The notes beneath the pieces were generated by a model, which worked only from the letters and a program-made list of their open reading frames with translations, searched no databases and was not told where the DNA came from. From contig NZ_BPQU01000030.1 in assembly GCF_022179445.1 (NCBI RefSeq), forward strand, positions 1 to 57,190: a stretch of DNA of 57,190 bases, read 5' to 3'. Position numbers and translations under genes: made by a program. This DNA is from Methylobacterium mesophilicum. Lineage in GTDB: Bacteria > Pseudomonadota > Alphaproteobacteria > Rhizobiales > Beijerinckiaceae. Below, piece by piece: positions 33,585 through 41,359 of the stretch. The stretch's first letter is position 1. Every line of letters starts with the position of its first letter.

Positions 33585-34844
33585 TCAGGTCTCCAGGGGC
33601 ACGTCGAGCCGGAAGCAGGCGCCCTGCCCCGCCTGCGGCACCGTCAGGGTGCCGCCGAGCTGCCGGGTCAGGCTGCCGACCACCCGCATGCCGAGGCTCT
33701 TCGAGGCGCGGCCGATCTCGAAATCCGCCGGCAGCCCGACGCCGTCGTCGGCGACCTCGACCACCAGGGTGTCGAGCTCGCGCTCGGCCCGGACCCGGAT
33801 CGCGCCGCCGTCCGGATGGGTCTCGGGCGGGTAGGCGTATTTGAGCGCGTTGGTGACGAGCTCGTTGACCAGGAGCCCGATCGGGATCGCCCGGTCCGCC
33901 GAGATCCGCTGTGGTACCGCCGTGCAGGTGAGGCGCAGGCCCGGCGCGCCGCTGTCGAGATTGGCCACCAGCTTCTCCAGGAACGGCGCGAGGTCGAGCT
34001 CCCCGGGCACGCCCTCCCCGTCCCCGGCCTTCTCGCCGGCCCGGTCGTCCTGGCGCCAGAGCTGGTCGTGGACGCCGGCGATCGCCTCGACGCGGCTTCG
34101 CGCATCCGACAGGGCCGCCTGCACGGCGGGCTCCGCCTCGGCAGCGCGGGCCTGGAGGGCGAGCAGGCTCGCCACGATGGCGAGGCTGTTCTTGACCCGG
34201 TGGCTCATCTCGCGGGCGAGCAGGTCCTGCCGGGCGAGAGCTGCGCGCAGCAGGCTCTCGGTGCGCTGGCGCTCGATGGCGCCGCCGAGCAGGTTAGCGA
34301 AGCCCTGCATGAAGGCGATGTCGGCCTCCTCGAACATGCCCTCGCGGGTGTCGTCCACCTCCAGCACCCCGAAGGCGCCGTCCCGGTTCTCGATCAGCAC
34401 GTTGATCGCCCGGCGGATGCCGTGATCGGCCATGAGCTGGGGCGTGCGGAACCGGGTCTCCTCGGCCAGGTGGTTCGAGATCACCGGCCGGCCGGTCTTG
34501 AGGGCGAAGCCCGCCGGGGAGGCGAGGTCGGCCCCGACCCGGGCCTGCCCGATCACGTCCGGCCCCCAGCCGACGCCGGCGCGCACCAGCAGCGTGTCCT
34601 CGCCGCGGCGGTATTCCAGCGCCTTGCAGAACTCCGCGCCCATCCCCTGGGCGCACAGCTCCGCGGCCCGCTGCAGCAGGTGGTCGACATCGGTGCCGCG
34701 CAGGGCCTCGACCCCGAACGCGGACAGGATCACCTGCTGGCGCAGGCGGTAGCCGAGATCGGGGGGCGCGAGGCCGGGCGCGGCGGGATCCGCCGGCGCG
34801 TCGGGGCTGAGTTCCACTTCGGTCTGGTCGCCTGTCGCAGTCAT
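33585..34844 (-). CDS. GAF-domain HisKA_2 sensor histidine kinase
   Basis: This 419-residue soluble kinase has a GAF-like sensor from about residue 35 to 200 (EFCKALEYRRGEDTLLVRAG, RRAINVLIENRDGAFGVLEV). It is followed by the HisKA_2 phosphoacceptor (REMSHRVKNSLAIVASLLAL) and the ATP-binding core (LLVNELVTNALKYAYP, VADDGVGLPADF). No transmembrane segment is present, so the signal is cytoplasmic. Such kinases are common in general stress response or light/redox signalling, but no response regulator is adjacent. The ATG at 34844 is chosen because the frame upstream is low-complexity. Confidence 0.85.
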   Translation of the reverse strand: MTATGDQTEVELSPDAPADPAAPGLAPPDLGYRLRQQVILSAFGVEALRGTDVDHLLQRAAELCAQGMGAEFCKALEYRRGEDTLLVRAGVGWGPDVIGQARVGADLASPAGFALKTGRPVISNHLAEETRFRTPQLMADHGIRRAINVLIENRDGAFGVLEVDDTREGMFEEADIAFMQGFANLLGGAIERQRTESLLRAALARQDLLAREMSHRVKNSLAIVASLLALQARAAEAEPAVQAALSDARSRVEAIAGVHDQLWRQDDRAGEKAGDGEGVPGELDLAPFLEKLVANLDSGAPGLRLTCTAVPQRISADRAIPIGLLVNELVTNALKYAYPPETHPDGGAIRVRAERELDTLVVEVADDGVGLPADFEIGRASKSLGMRVVGSLTRQLGGTLTVPQAGQGACFRLDVPLET

Positions 34845-35031
34845 GAGGGCGGCAGAGTAGCAGGAAGCGCGGCCCGGGGCGAAGCCGGCTTGTCGGTCCG
34901 GCCACGCTTCGCCGGCGCCCCCGTCGTCGCACCGGATCGTCGCACCGGATCGTCGCACCCCTTGCCGCCCCCGGACCCCGCCGGCGCCGGGCGGCGTTCC
35001 GTCAGTCCCGCCCGTCTCGAAGGATGGCACC

Positions 35032-35295
35032 ATGGCCGACGATGTGAACGGACTCTCCGACAAGGCGCTCTCGATCTTCGCCTTCGCGGCCTATCACCGC
35101 CTGGTCAGCGGCGAGCGGGTCACCTCGGTCATCCGCAAGGACGGCGCCGGCCACGAGGCCGACCCGGTGGGCGTGAAGGAGCTGGAGGAGCGCGGCCTCG
35201 TCACCGCCGGCGAGACCGACATCGACCTCGGCGACACCGCCCAGGCGACCGTGGAGGCGATGGTCGCGGCTTTGCGCGGGGAAGTCGGGCGCTGA
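35032..35295 (+). CDS. small conserved-looking protein of unknown function
   Basis: This 87-residue protein is predicted all-alpha plus a short basic stretch (KALSIFAFAAYHRLVSGERV, then VIRKDGAGHEADPVGVKELEERG). An acidic-to-basic patterned end (TAQATVEAMVAALRGEV) resembles a helix. There is no signal peptide or membrane segment, so it is cytosolic. The stop is 4 bases before the end of the convergent ParE remnant. The family is not recognised. Confidence 0.6.
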   Translation: MADDVNGLSDKALSIFAFAAYHRLVSGERVTSVIRKDGAGHEADPVGVKELEERGLVTAGETDIDLGDTAQATVEAMVAALRGEVGR

Positions 35296-35299
35296 AGGG

Positions 35300-35614
35300 C
35301 TACGGCTCCTCCGGCGATGCGAAGCGGTCCGCGAGATCGCGGCGGCTGTGCAGGATGTTGATCACTTCGAGCACGTCGTCGCGGACCCGGAAATAGATCA
35401 CGTAATTTCGGTGCGGAAAGCTGCGGATATCGGGTCTCAGATCCGGTCTGGGACGCCCCAGCGTTCAGGGCAACGCCGCGAACTTATGACAATGCGCACG
35501 CAGGCTGGCCACCACCTTGCGGCCGGTCGCGCGACTGCCGCTGGCTTCCGTGACGCGAACGAGGATGTCGACGAGATCCGCCTGCGCAGCGGCCAAGAAG
35601 ACGACGCGTCTCAT
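35300..35614 (-). pseudogene. ParE-type toxin gene disrupted by an in-frame TGA stop
   Basis: Reading from the ATG that overlaps the antitoxin stop (ATGA at 35611-35614) gives a ParE-like start (MRRVVFLAAAQADLVDILVR) and 49 residues. Then comes TGA (codon 50, plus-strand tca at 35465-35467). The same frame continues without any shift for a further 54 codons (DIRSFPHRNYVIYFRVRDDV, EVINILHSRRDLADRF) to the normal end, which is the conserved ParE C-terminus. The single stop removes the active part, so the toxin is predicted inactive. Sequencing error or a hypothetical readthrough are the alternatives. Confidence 0.75.
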
Positions 35615-35862
35615 TCCCCGAAGCCGCGCGCCTCCAACGCGCGATCCGCGGCGTCCAGAGCCGCATCGATCTCGGCCTCGCTGACCTGACCGCCGGCCGC
35701 AATGGAGGCGTCGAGGGTCTCGCGCAGGGCTTGTAGCCGGGCTTCACGCTCCGCGACCAAGCGCAGCCCCTCCCGCACCACATCGTTCGCCGAGCCGTAG
35801 CGGCCCTCGCGAATGACGCGCTCGATGAAGCCCTGCCAGCGATCCTCGACGCAGACGTCCAT
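35611..35862 (-). CDS. ParD-type ribbon-helix-helix antitoxin
   Basis: This 83-residue protein fits ParD/CopG antitoxins: FIERVIREGRYGSANDVVRE forms the DNA-binding ribbon-helix-helix, and EAEIDAALDAADRALEARG the C-terminal toxin-binding helix. It should bind its own promoter and neutralise ParE. Its stop overlaps the toxin start by 4 bases. Because the toxin frame carries an internal stop, the antitoxin appears to have outlived its partner, or it may neutralise a ParE encoded elsewhere. Confidence 0.82.
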   Translation of the reverse strand: MDVCVEDRWQGFIERVIREGRYGSANDVVREGLRLVAEREARLQALRETLDASIAAGGQVSEAEIDAALDAADRALEARGFGE

Positions 35863-36017
35863 GGCGCCACCCTCCTCAGGATACCCGGCAGGATACCAGA
35901 GATCGCGCCGTCCGGGGTACCCCGTCGCGCCCGGGCCTGCGGCATCCCGGCCGTGGAAGCCCGGGAACGCCCCCGCCCCCGGCGGCCTTCTCCCGCACCA
36001 GACGATGGAGCGCGCGG

Positions 36018-36239
36018 ATGAGCAAGGCGGACGTGAAGGCCGGGGACGACGTGACCTACACGTGGGGCAAGGGCTCCGTCGAAGGCGAAGTGACCAAGGT
36101 CCACACCAAGGACGTCGAGAAGACGATCAAGGGCAACACGGTCAAGCGCGCGGCCTCGAAGGACGAGCCCGCCGTGGAGATCGAGACCGCCAAGGGCAAG
36201 ACGGTCCTGAAGTCCGTCTCCGAGGTCACGGTCAAGTAA
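36018..36239 (+). CDS. DUF2945-type small protein
   Basis: This 73-residue basic protein matches the DUF2945 (hypervirulence-associated/Tudor-like) family by its core VKAGDDVTYTWGKGSVEGEV, KDVEKTIKGNTVKRAASKDEP and AKGKTVLKSVSEV blocks. The fold is predicted to be a small beta barrel. No signal peptide. Function is unknown in bacteria. The ATG at 36018 is set by the clear N-terminal motif (MSKADVKAGD). Confidence 0.85.
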   Translation: MSKADVKAGDDVTYTWGKGSVEGEVTKVHTKDVEKTIKGNTVKRAASKDEPAVEIETAKGKTVLKSVSEVTVK

Positions 36240-36360
36240 GCCGATCCGCGCAGGCGCCCCGCGGTGTGAGGTGGCGCACATGATCCCCGCCCCGGGCCTC
36301 GCCGGGGGCGGGCTCCCGGCTATCTGTAACGGTTCCAGCCTTTGCCAGCCGGGACCCAGC

Positions 36361-36861
36361 ATGAATATTCCCCTCCGGCTTACCCTGAACGGGCAAGCCC
36401 GCGAGATCGCCCTCGACGATCCGCGCGTCACCCTCCTCGACCTCCTGCGCGAGCGGCTCGGCCTGACGGGCGCCAAGAAGGGCTGCGACCGCGGCCAGTG
36501 CGGCGCCTGCACGGTGCTGGTGGACGGGCGGCGGATCAATGCCTGCCTCACCCTCGCCGTGAGCCTCGACGGGGCCGAGATCCTGACCATCGAGGGTCTG
36601 GCCGAGGGCGATCGGCTGCATCCGGTCCAGGCGGCCTTCATCGCCCATGACGGCTTCCAGTGCGGCTTCTGCACCCCGGGCCAGATCATGAGCGCTGTCG
36701 GACTGATCCGCGAGGGCCAGGCCGGCACCGATCCCGAGCGCATCCGCGAGGGCATGAGCGGCAACCTCTGCCGCTGCGGCGCCTATGCCGGCATCCTCGA
36801 CGCGGTGCAGGAGGCGTCGCGCCCCACCGGACAGGTCGAGCATCGGGAGGACGCGGCGTGA
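36361..36861 (+). CDS. xanthine dehydrogenase-family iron-sulfur subunit (PaoA-like)
   Basis: This 166-residue subunit carries two [2Fe-2S] sites: C42, C47, C50 and C62 (KKGCDRGQCGACTV...INAC), and a second pair of motifs CGFCTPG and CRCGAY. It passes electrons from the molybdenum subunit to the FAD subunit. Unlike Escherichia coli PaoA, no Tat leader precedes the ferredoxin domain, so the complex is probably cytosolic. It overlaps the next gene by 4 bases (GTGA) and is the first gene of a three-gene operon. The ATG at 36361 begins the conserved ferredoxin fold. Confidence 0.87.
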   Translation: MNIPLRLTLNGQAREIALDDPRVTLLDLLRERLGLTGAKKGCDRGQCGACTVLVDGRRINACLTLAVSLDGAEILTIEGLAEGDRLHPVQAAFIAHDGFQCGFCTPGQIMSAVGLIREGQAGTDPERIREGMSGNLCRCGAYAGILDAVQEASRPTGQVEHREDAA

Positions 36862-37898
36862 GGAACTTCGACTACATCCGCCCCGCGAGCCTGCCGGAGG
36901 CCGTCGCGGCCGGGCAGCTTCCCGACACCGCCTATCTCGCCGCCGGCACCAACCTGGTCGACCTGATGAAGGGCGGCGTCACCGCCCCCGCCCGGATCGT
37001 CGACATCACCCGGCTGCCGGGTCTCTCCAGCATCGAGCCCCTGCCGGACGGCGGCACCCGGATCGGCGCCCTCGTGCGCAACAGCGACCTCGCCTACGAC
37101 CCGAGGATCGAAAAAACCTACCCGATGGTGGCCGAGGCCCTGCTGGCCGGCGCCTCGGCGCAGCTGCGCAACGCCGCCACCGTGGGCGGCAACCTGATGC
37201 AGCGCACCCGCTGCCCGTTCTTCACCGACGCGGTCTCGCCTTGCAACAAGCGCGAGCCCGGCTCCGGCTGCGCGGCTTTGGGGCACGCCACCCGGATCCA
37301 CGCCGTCCAGGGCTGGAGCGAGCACTGCATCGCCACCAACCCGTCCGATTTCTGCGTGCCGCTCGCCGCCCTCGACGCGGTGGTCGAGATCGCCGGGCCG
37401 GACGGCGCCCGGGAGGTGCCGCTGACCGCGTTCCACACTCTCCCCGGCGACCATCCGGAGCACGAGACGGCGCTGCGCCCGGCCGAGCTGATCACCGCGG
37501 TGCGGCTGCCCCCCGAGGCGGCGTCGTTCCAGGGCAACGCCCGCTACCTCAAGGTCCGCGACCGCACCTCCTACGCGTTCGCGGTGGTCTCGGCCGCCGC
37601 CGCCCTCACGCTCGACGGCCAAAAGATCGGCCGAGCCCGGCTCGCCTTCGGCGGGCTGGCGCTCAAGCCCTGGCGGGTCGAGGCGGCCGAGGCGGCGCTC
37701 GCCGGCCAGGCGCCCTCCCCCGAGGCCTACGCCCGGGCCGCCGCCCTGGCCCTCGACGGCGCCAAGCCCACCGGCGAGGCCAACGCCTTCAAGATCGAAC
37801 TCGCCCGCCGCGTCGCGGTCCGGGCGCTGACGCTGGCGGCCGCCGGGACGCCCGCGCGGATCCCGGCGCTTCCCGCCTCCCCGTTCGGCATCGTCTGA
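36858..37898 (+). CDS. xanthine dehydrogenase-family FAD subunit with extra Fe-S site (PaoB-like)
   Basis: This 346-residue FAD-binding subunit has AAGTNLVDLMKGG and the flavin-binding NAATVGGNLMQRTRCP. Four cysteines in RTRCPFFTDAVSPCNKREPG, GSGC and SEHCIATNPSDF match the extra [4Fe-4S] site I recall in E. coli PaoB. That site is unusual among xanthine-oxidase family FAD subunits. The start is GTG at 36858, overlapping the preceding stop. A molybdenum subunit follows 11 bases downstream, so the three form one complex. Confidence 0.85.
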   Translation: MRNFDYIRPASLPEAVAAGQLPDTAYLAAGTNLVDLMKGGVTAPARIVDITRLPGLSSIEPLPDGGTRIGALVRNSDLAYDPRIEKTYPMVAEALLAGASAQLRNAATVGGNLMQRTRCPFFTDAVSPCNKREPGSGCAALGHATRIHAVQGWSEHCIATNPSDFCVPLAALDAVVEIAGPDGAREVPLTAFHTLPGDHPEHETALRPAELITAVRLPPEAASFQGNARYLKVRDRTSYAFAVVSAAAALTLDGQKIGRARLAFGGLALKPWRVEAAEAALAGQAPSPEAYARAAALALDGAKPTGEANAFKIELARRVAVRALTLAAAGTPARIPALPASPFGIV

Positions 37899-37909
37899 GG
37901 ACAGACCGC

Positions 37910-40168
37910 ATGACCGCGACCGCCACACCCCAGACCTCCGCCGCCGGCACCCGCCACGGCTCCAGCATCGGCCAGCCGCTGACCCGGCGGGACGGCCCGC
38001 TCAAGGTGACCGGCCAGGCAAGGTTCTCCGCCGACAACCTGCCCCCCGGCACGCTGCACGCGGCGCTCTGCGTCGCCCGGATCGCCAAGGGCCGGGTCAC
38101 CGGCCTGAACCGGTCCGCTGCCGAGGCCCATCCCGGCGTCGTCGCGGTGATGACCCCGGAGAACGCCCCGAAACTCGCCCAGGACCCGGACGCCAAGGCC
38201 GGGCCGTTCATCTTCCGCCTGGACCTGCTGCAGAACGACCGGGTCCGCTACGCCAACCAGCCGATCGCCGTGGTGATCGCCGAGACCCTGGAGGCCGCCA
38301 CCGAGGGCGCGCGCCTGCTGGCGCCGACCTACGCGAGCGAGACGCCGCGCATCGGCCTCGATTCCGGCGAGGTATTCACCCCGGATTCGGTGGGCGTCGG
38401 CGCGGCCCCGTCCGAGAGCGACGGCGACGTCGAGGCGGGCCTGGCATCCGCGTCGCGCACCATCGCGGCCACCTACGAGACCCCGGCCCAGTACCACAAC
38501 GCCATGGAGCCCCACGCGGCCCTGGCCCAGTGGGACGGCGACCGGCTGACCCTGCACATGCCGACCCAGGGGCTGGCGATCTCGCAAGGCCGGCTCGCCG
38601 GGCTGTTCGGGATCAAGCCCGACGACATCCACATCGAGAGCCCCTATCTCGGCGGCGGCTTCGGCTCGAAGGGCGTGCCCTCGGGGCCGCAGGTGCTCGC
38701 CTGCATGGCGGCCCGGATGGTCGGGCGGCCGGTCAAGCTGGTGCCGACCCGCTCCCAGATGTACGGCCCGATGGGCCATCGCGGCCCGACCCGGCAGACG
38801 CTCCGCCTCGGCACCGACGCGGCCGGCAAGCTCACGGCGCTCGACCACCACATCCTCACCGCCTCCTCGAGCTTCGACGACTTCTTCGAGCCGGCCGGCC
38901 GGGCGACCAGCACCCTCTACGCCAGCCCGGCCATCGCGATCCGGCACGAGGCGGTGCGGCTCGACACCGGCACGCCCCTGTTCATGCGTGCCCCGGGCGA
39001 GGCCACCGGCAGCGTCGCCCTCGAGAGCGCGCTGGACGAGATGGCGCACGAACTCGGCATGGACCCGCTGGAGTTCCGGCTCGCCAACTACGCCGAGGTC
39101 GAGCCGATCACCGGCAAGCCGTTCTCGTCCAAGGCCCTGCGCGCGTGCTACCAGCGCGGCGCCGAGGCGTTCGGCTGGGCCGGACGCCCGCTCCAGCCCC
39201 GTCAGACCCGGGACAAGGACGGCTTTTTGGTCGGCATCGGCATGGGCACCGCCACCTTCCCGGCCCTGATCTTCGAAGGCATGGCGCGGGCCGAGATCCG
39301 CGCCGACGGCACCGGCACGGTGGAGCTCGGGGCGATCGACATGGGCCAGGGCGCCTGGACCGCGCTCGCCCAGATCGCCGCCGACGGGCTCGGGATCGGC
39401 ATGGAGGCCCTCACCTTCCGGATGGGGTCGTCCGATCTTCCGAATGCCGGCATCGCGGGCGGCTCCGGCCACACCGCCACGGCCGGCAACGCGATCCACG
39501 CCGCCGCCCAGGACGTGATCGCCCAGCTGGCCAAGCTCGCCACCGACGACCCCGCCTCCCCGCTTTACGGCGCCGGCAATGCCGGCGTCGCCGCGGCGGG
39601 CGGGCGCCTGACCCGGCAGGACGATTCGAGCCGGAGCGAGTCCTTCGCCGACATCCTCAAGCGGGCCGGGCGGGCCAGCATCGAGGGCCAGGGCAAGGCC
39701 GGAGCCGACCCGGCGGCCCAAAAGTCCTACGCGATGCACGCCCACGGGGCGGTCTTCGCCGAGGTGCGGGTCGATCCTGACTTGGGCCAGATCCGGGTCA
39801 GCCGGCTGGTCGGCGCCTTCGCAGCCGGCCGGGTGATCAACCCGCGGCTGGTCCAGAGCCAGTATTACGGCGGCATGATCTGGGGCCTGTCCTTCGCCCT
39901 GCACGAGCGGGCCGAGATGGACCCGCGCACCGGCCGCTTCCTCAACGACAACCTGGCCGAGTACCACCTGCCGGTGAACGCCGACATCCCGGCCATGGAG
40001 GCGATCCTGGTCCACGAGGAGGATTCCGTGGTGAACGCGTTGGGGGTGAAGGGCGTCGGCGAGATCGGCATCACCGGCACGGTGGGCGCCATCGCCAACG
40101 CGGTCTGGCACGCCACCGGCGTGCGAGTGCGCGAGATGCCGATCACCCTGGACAAGCTTTTGGGGTGA
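37910..40168 (+). CDS. molybdenum-cofactor aldehyde or purine oxidoreductase large subunit (PaoC-like)
   Basis: This 752-residue catalytic subunit of the xanthine oxidase family has the molybdopterin-binding blocks PYLGGGFGSKG and RAPGEATGSVALES. The catalytic Glu lies near the end in GVKGVGEIGITGTVGAIANA. It is shorter than eukaryotic xanthine oxidase large domains because the Fe-S and FAD parts are separate genes. Substrates of PaoABC-type complexes are aromatic and aliphatic aldehydes; the substrate here is not determined. The dedicated Moco-insertion chaperone usually encoded with such operons is not seen within this window. Confidence 0.87.
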   Translation: MTATATPQTSAAGTRHGSSIGQPLTRRDGPLKVTGQARFSADNLPPGTLHAALCVARIAKGRVTGLNRSAAEAHPGVVAVMTPENAPKLAQDPDAKAGPFIFRLDLLQNDRVRYANQPIAVVIAETLEAATEGARLLAPTYASETPRIGLDSGEVFTPDSVGVGAAPSESDGDVEAGLASASRTIAATYETPAQYHNAMEPHAALAQWDGDRLTLHMPTQGLAISQGRLAGLFGIKPDDIHIESPYLGGGFGSKGVPSGPQVLACMAARMVGRPVKLVPTRSQMYGPMGHRGPTRQTLRLGTDAAGKLTALDHHILTASSSFDDFFEPAGRATSTLYASPAIAIRHEAVRLDTGTPLFMRAPGEATGSVALESALDEMAHELGMDPLEFRLANYAEVEPITGKPFSSKALRACYQRGAEAFGWAGRPLQPRQTRDKDGFLVGIGMGTATFPALIFEGMARAEIRADGTGTVELGAIDMGQGAWTALAQIAADGLGIGMEALTFRMGSSDLPNAGIAGGSGHTATAGNAIHAAAQDVIAQLAKLATDDPASPLYGAGNAGVAAAGGRLTRQDDSSRSESFADILKRAGRASIEGQGKAGADPAAQKSYAMHAHGAVFAEVRVDPDLGQIRVSRLVGAFAAGRVINPRLVQSQYYGGMIWGLSFALHERAEMDPRTGRFLNDNLAEYHLPVNADIPAMEAILVHEEDSVVNALGVKGVGEIGITGTVGAIANAVWHATGVRVREMPITLDKLLG

Positions 40169-40265
40169 TTCCGGCGGGCGGCACCCCGTAAGGGTCCCGC
40201 CCGCGGGGCTATGACGTTCGCCCATCTCTCTTGCTCTGCCACCATTAAGGTGGCATTCGGCGGTT

Positions 40266-40571
40266 ATGGAGAAGCGGCGTCCAACCTACGACCTCCAAGC
40301 CATCAAGGTCGCGCTGGGAGCGACAGATACCCTTGCGATGACGACGACGGCGCTCCGCAACGCATTCTCATTGGGGTTCGATCGAGCAGGTGTCGTCGAA
40401 ACGATCGCTGGGATCGAACGCGACATGTTCTTCAAGTCGATGACGACCCATGCTGATCATCGTGTCTGGCAGGATGTCTATCATGTCCCCGCTCGAGGCC
40501 TGACGCTCTACGTGAAATTCCAGGCCGATGTCGTGACCGAGTTCACCGTCATGTCATTCAAGGAGAAATGA
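40266..40571 (+). CDS. mqsR: MqsR-like mRNA interferase toxin
   Basis: This 101-residue toxin matches MqsR by its body (MEKRRPTYDLQAIKVAL, then FFKSMTTHADHRVWQDVYHV and VMSFKEK). Lys57, Gln69 and Tyr72, inside the conserved KSMTT-x-WQDVY block, are in place of catalytic-site residues. MqsR cleaves mRNA, in E. coli at GCU. The toxin comes first and its antitoxin second (4-base overlap), the typical MqsRA order. It is less GC-rich than its neighbours, which hints at horizontal transfer. The ATG at 40266 begins the conserved N-terminus. Confidence 0.87.
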   Translation: MEKRRPTYDLQAIKVALGATDTLAMTTTALRNAFSLGFDRAGVVETIAGIERDMFFKSMTTHADHRVWQDVYHVPARGLTLYVKFQADVVTEFTVMSFKEK

Positions 40572-41002
40572 GCATGGCTATCGAGACGGCTCTACCGGGA
40601 ACGATGGTCTCGCCCGAGACTGGAGAGATCCTTCGCCGGGGCGTGCGCCTCTTCACTGTCGCCTACAGGGGACGGACTCGGACCGTCGATCTGCCGGGCT
40701 ATTATCCAGACGGAGATGGTGCGGGTGTCCATGTCGGACAGGACATGGCGGTGACGGATGCGGCTTTGCGAGCGCTTAAGGAGGAGGTGGAAGGTCTGCC
40801 CTCCCCCGCGACGATCCGGCGGGTGCGCAAGAAGTTGCGCCTCTCCCAGCGCGAGGCGGGCAGCCTGCTGAAGGTCGGGGAATCGGCCTTCGACAAATAT
40901 GAGCGCGGCTTGGTCGAGCCGAGCGGCCCAACCAGCCAGTTGTTGCGCCTCCTCGATCGGCATCCCGAGCTTGCCGAAGAACTTCGTCAGGACGTCGTCT
41001 GA
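40568..41002 (+). CDS. mqsA: MqsA-family antitoxin without zinc ligands
   Basis: This 144-residue protein ends in an Xre-type helix-turn-helix like MqsA (SPATIRRVRKKLRLSQREAG, then GESAFDKYERG and LLRLLDRHPEL). The N-terminal domain has a beta-rich core (GEILRRGVRLFTVAYRGRTR, then TVDLPGYYPDGDG) but no CxxC pairs. In E. coli MqsA these cysteines bind zinc and hold the fold; here the first pair is replaced around SPET and the second around YYPDGDG. It probably forms a zinc-free variant of the fold. It overlaps mqsR by 4 bases, and is expected to repress the operon and neutralise the toxin. Confidence 0.85.
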   Translation: MSMAIETALPGTMVSPETGEILRRGVRLFTVAYRGRTRTVDLPGYYPDGDGAGVHVGQDMAVTDAALRALKEEVEGLPSPATIRRVRKKLRLSQREAGSLLKVGESAFDKYERGLVEPSGPTSQLLRLLDRHPELAEELRQDVV

Positions 41003-41124
41003 GACAGCATATCCCGATCGCGCCACGGTTTGCGGCTTGCTGGCCGTGGAGTCATCATCGGGTGCTCCCACCCGGCAAGGTCACAGAAGTATCGTAGCCG
41101 GCAAACCTGGATAGGGTGCCGATC

Positions 41125-41229
41125 ATGATGACACAGATCGTAACGGAATGCCTGACAGGCCTGTTCCGCACGATCTTGTTGCCGGTCGCTGGGGCGCTGA
41201 CCGTCGTTGCCATGATCCTTGCCCCCTGA
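41125..41229 (+). CDS. tiny predicted membrane peptide
   Basis: A 34-residue peptide: MMTQIVTECLTGLFRTILLP, then VAGALTVVAMILAP. The second half is a single hydrophobic helix. Third codon positions are about 79 percent G or C by hand count, supporting coding. It starts at an ATG pair (41125 or 41128). It lies 122 bases downstream of mqsA and overlaps the next small ORF by 11 bases. Function is unknown; it could be a small membrane toxin, a regulator, or a remnant. Confidence 0.4.
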   Translation: MMTQIVTECLTGLFRTILLPVAGALTVVAMILAP

Positions 41230-41359
41230 TTCAGACGCCGCGCGCGACGCGATCCTGAACGCCCTCACAATCACCGCAGCGGGGATCGCGGCTGAGGGTG
41301 CCGTGCTCGGCTCGGCCGTTGCGCTCCGCTGGCTCGACGCCCGGCGCACCGCGATCTGA
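41219..41359 (+). CDS. tiny predicted peptide with hydrophobic centre
   Basis: A 46-residue peptide beginning at TTG (41219): PPDSDAARDAILNALTITAA, then GIAAEGAVLGSAVALRWLDA and RRTAI. It overlaps the preceding ORF by 11 bases. The centre is moderately hydrophobic and could be a membrane helix, with a basic C-terminus. About 80 percent of third codon positions are G or C. The TTG start and lack of a strong ribosome-binding site keep this tentative. Confidence 0.35.
   Translation: MPPDSDAARDAILNALTITAAGIAAEGAVLGSAVALRWLDARRTAI

Noticed and set aside
35484..36764. 426-residue minus-strand frame across ParD and DUF2945
   Set aside because: It is a shadow that crosses several supported genes and contains no domain.
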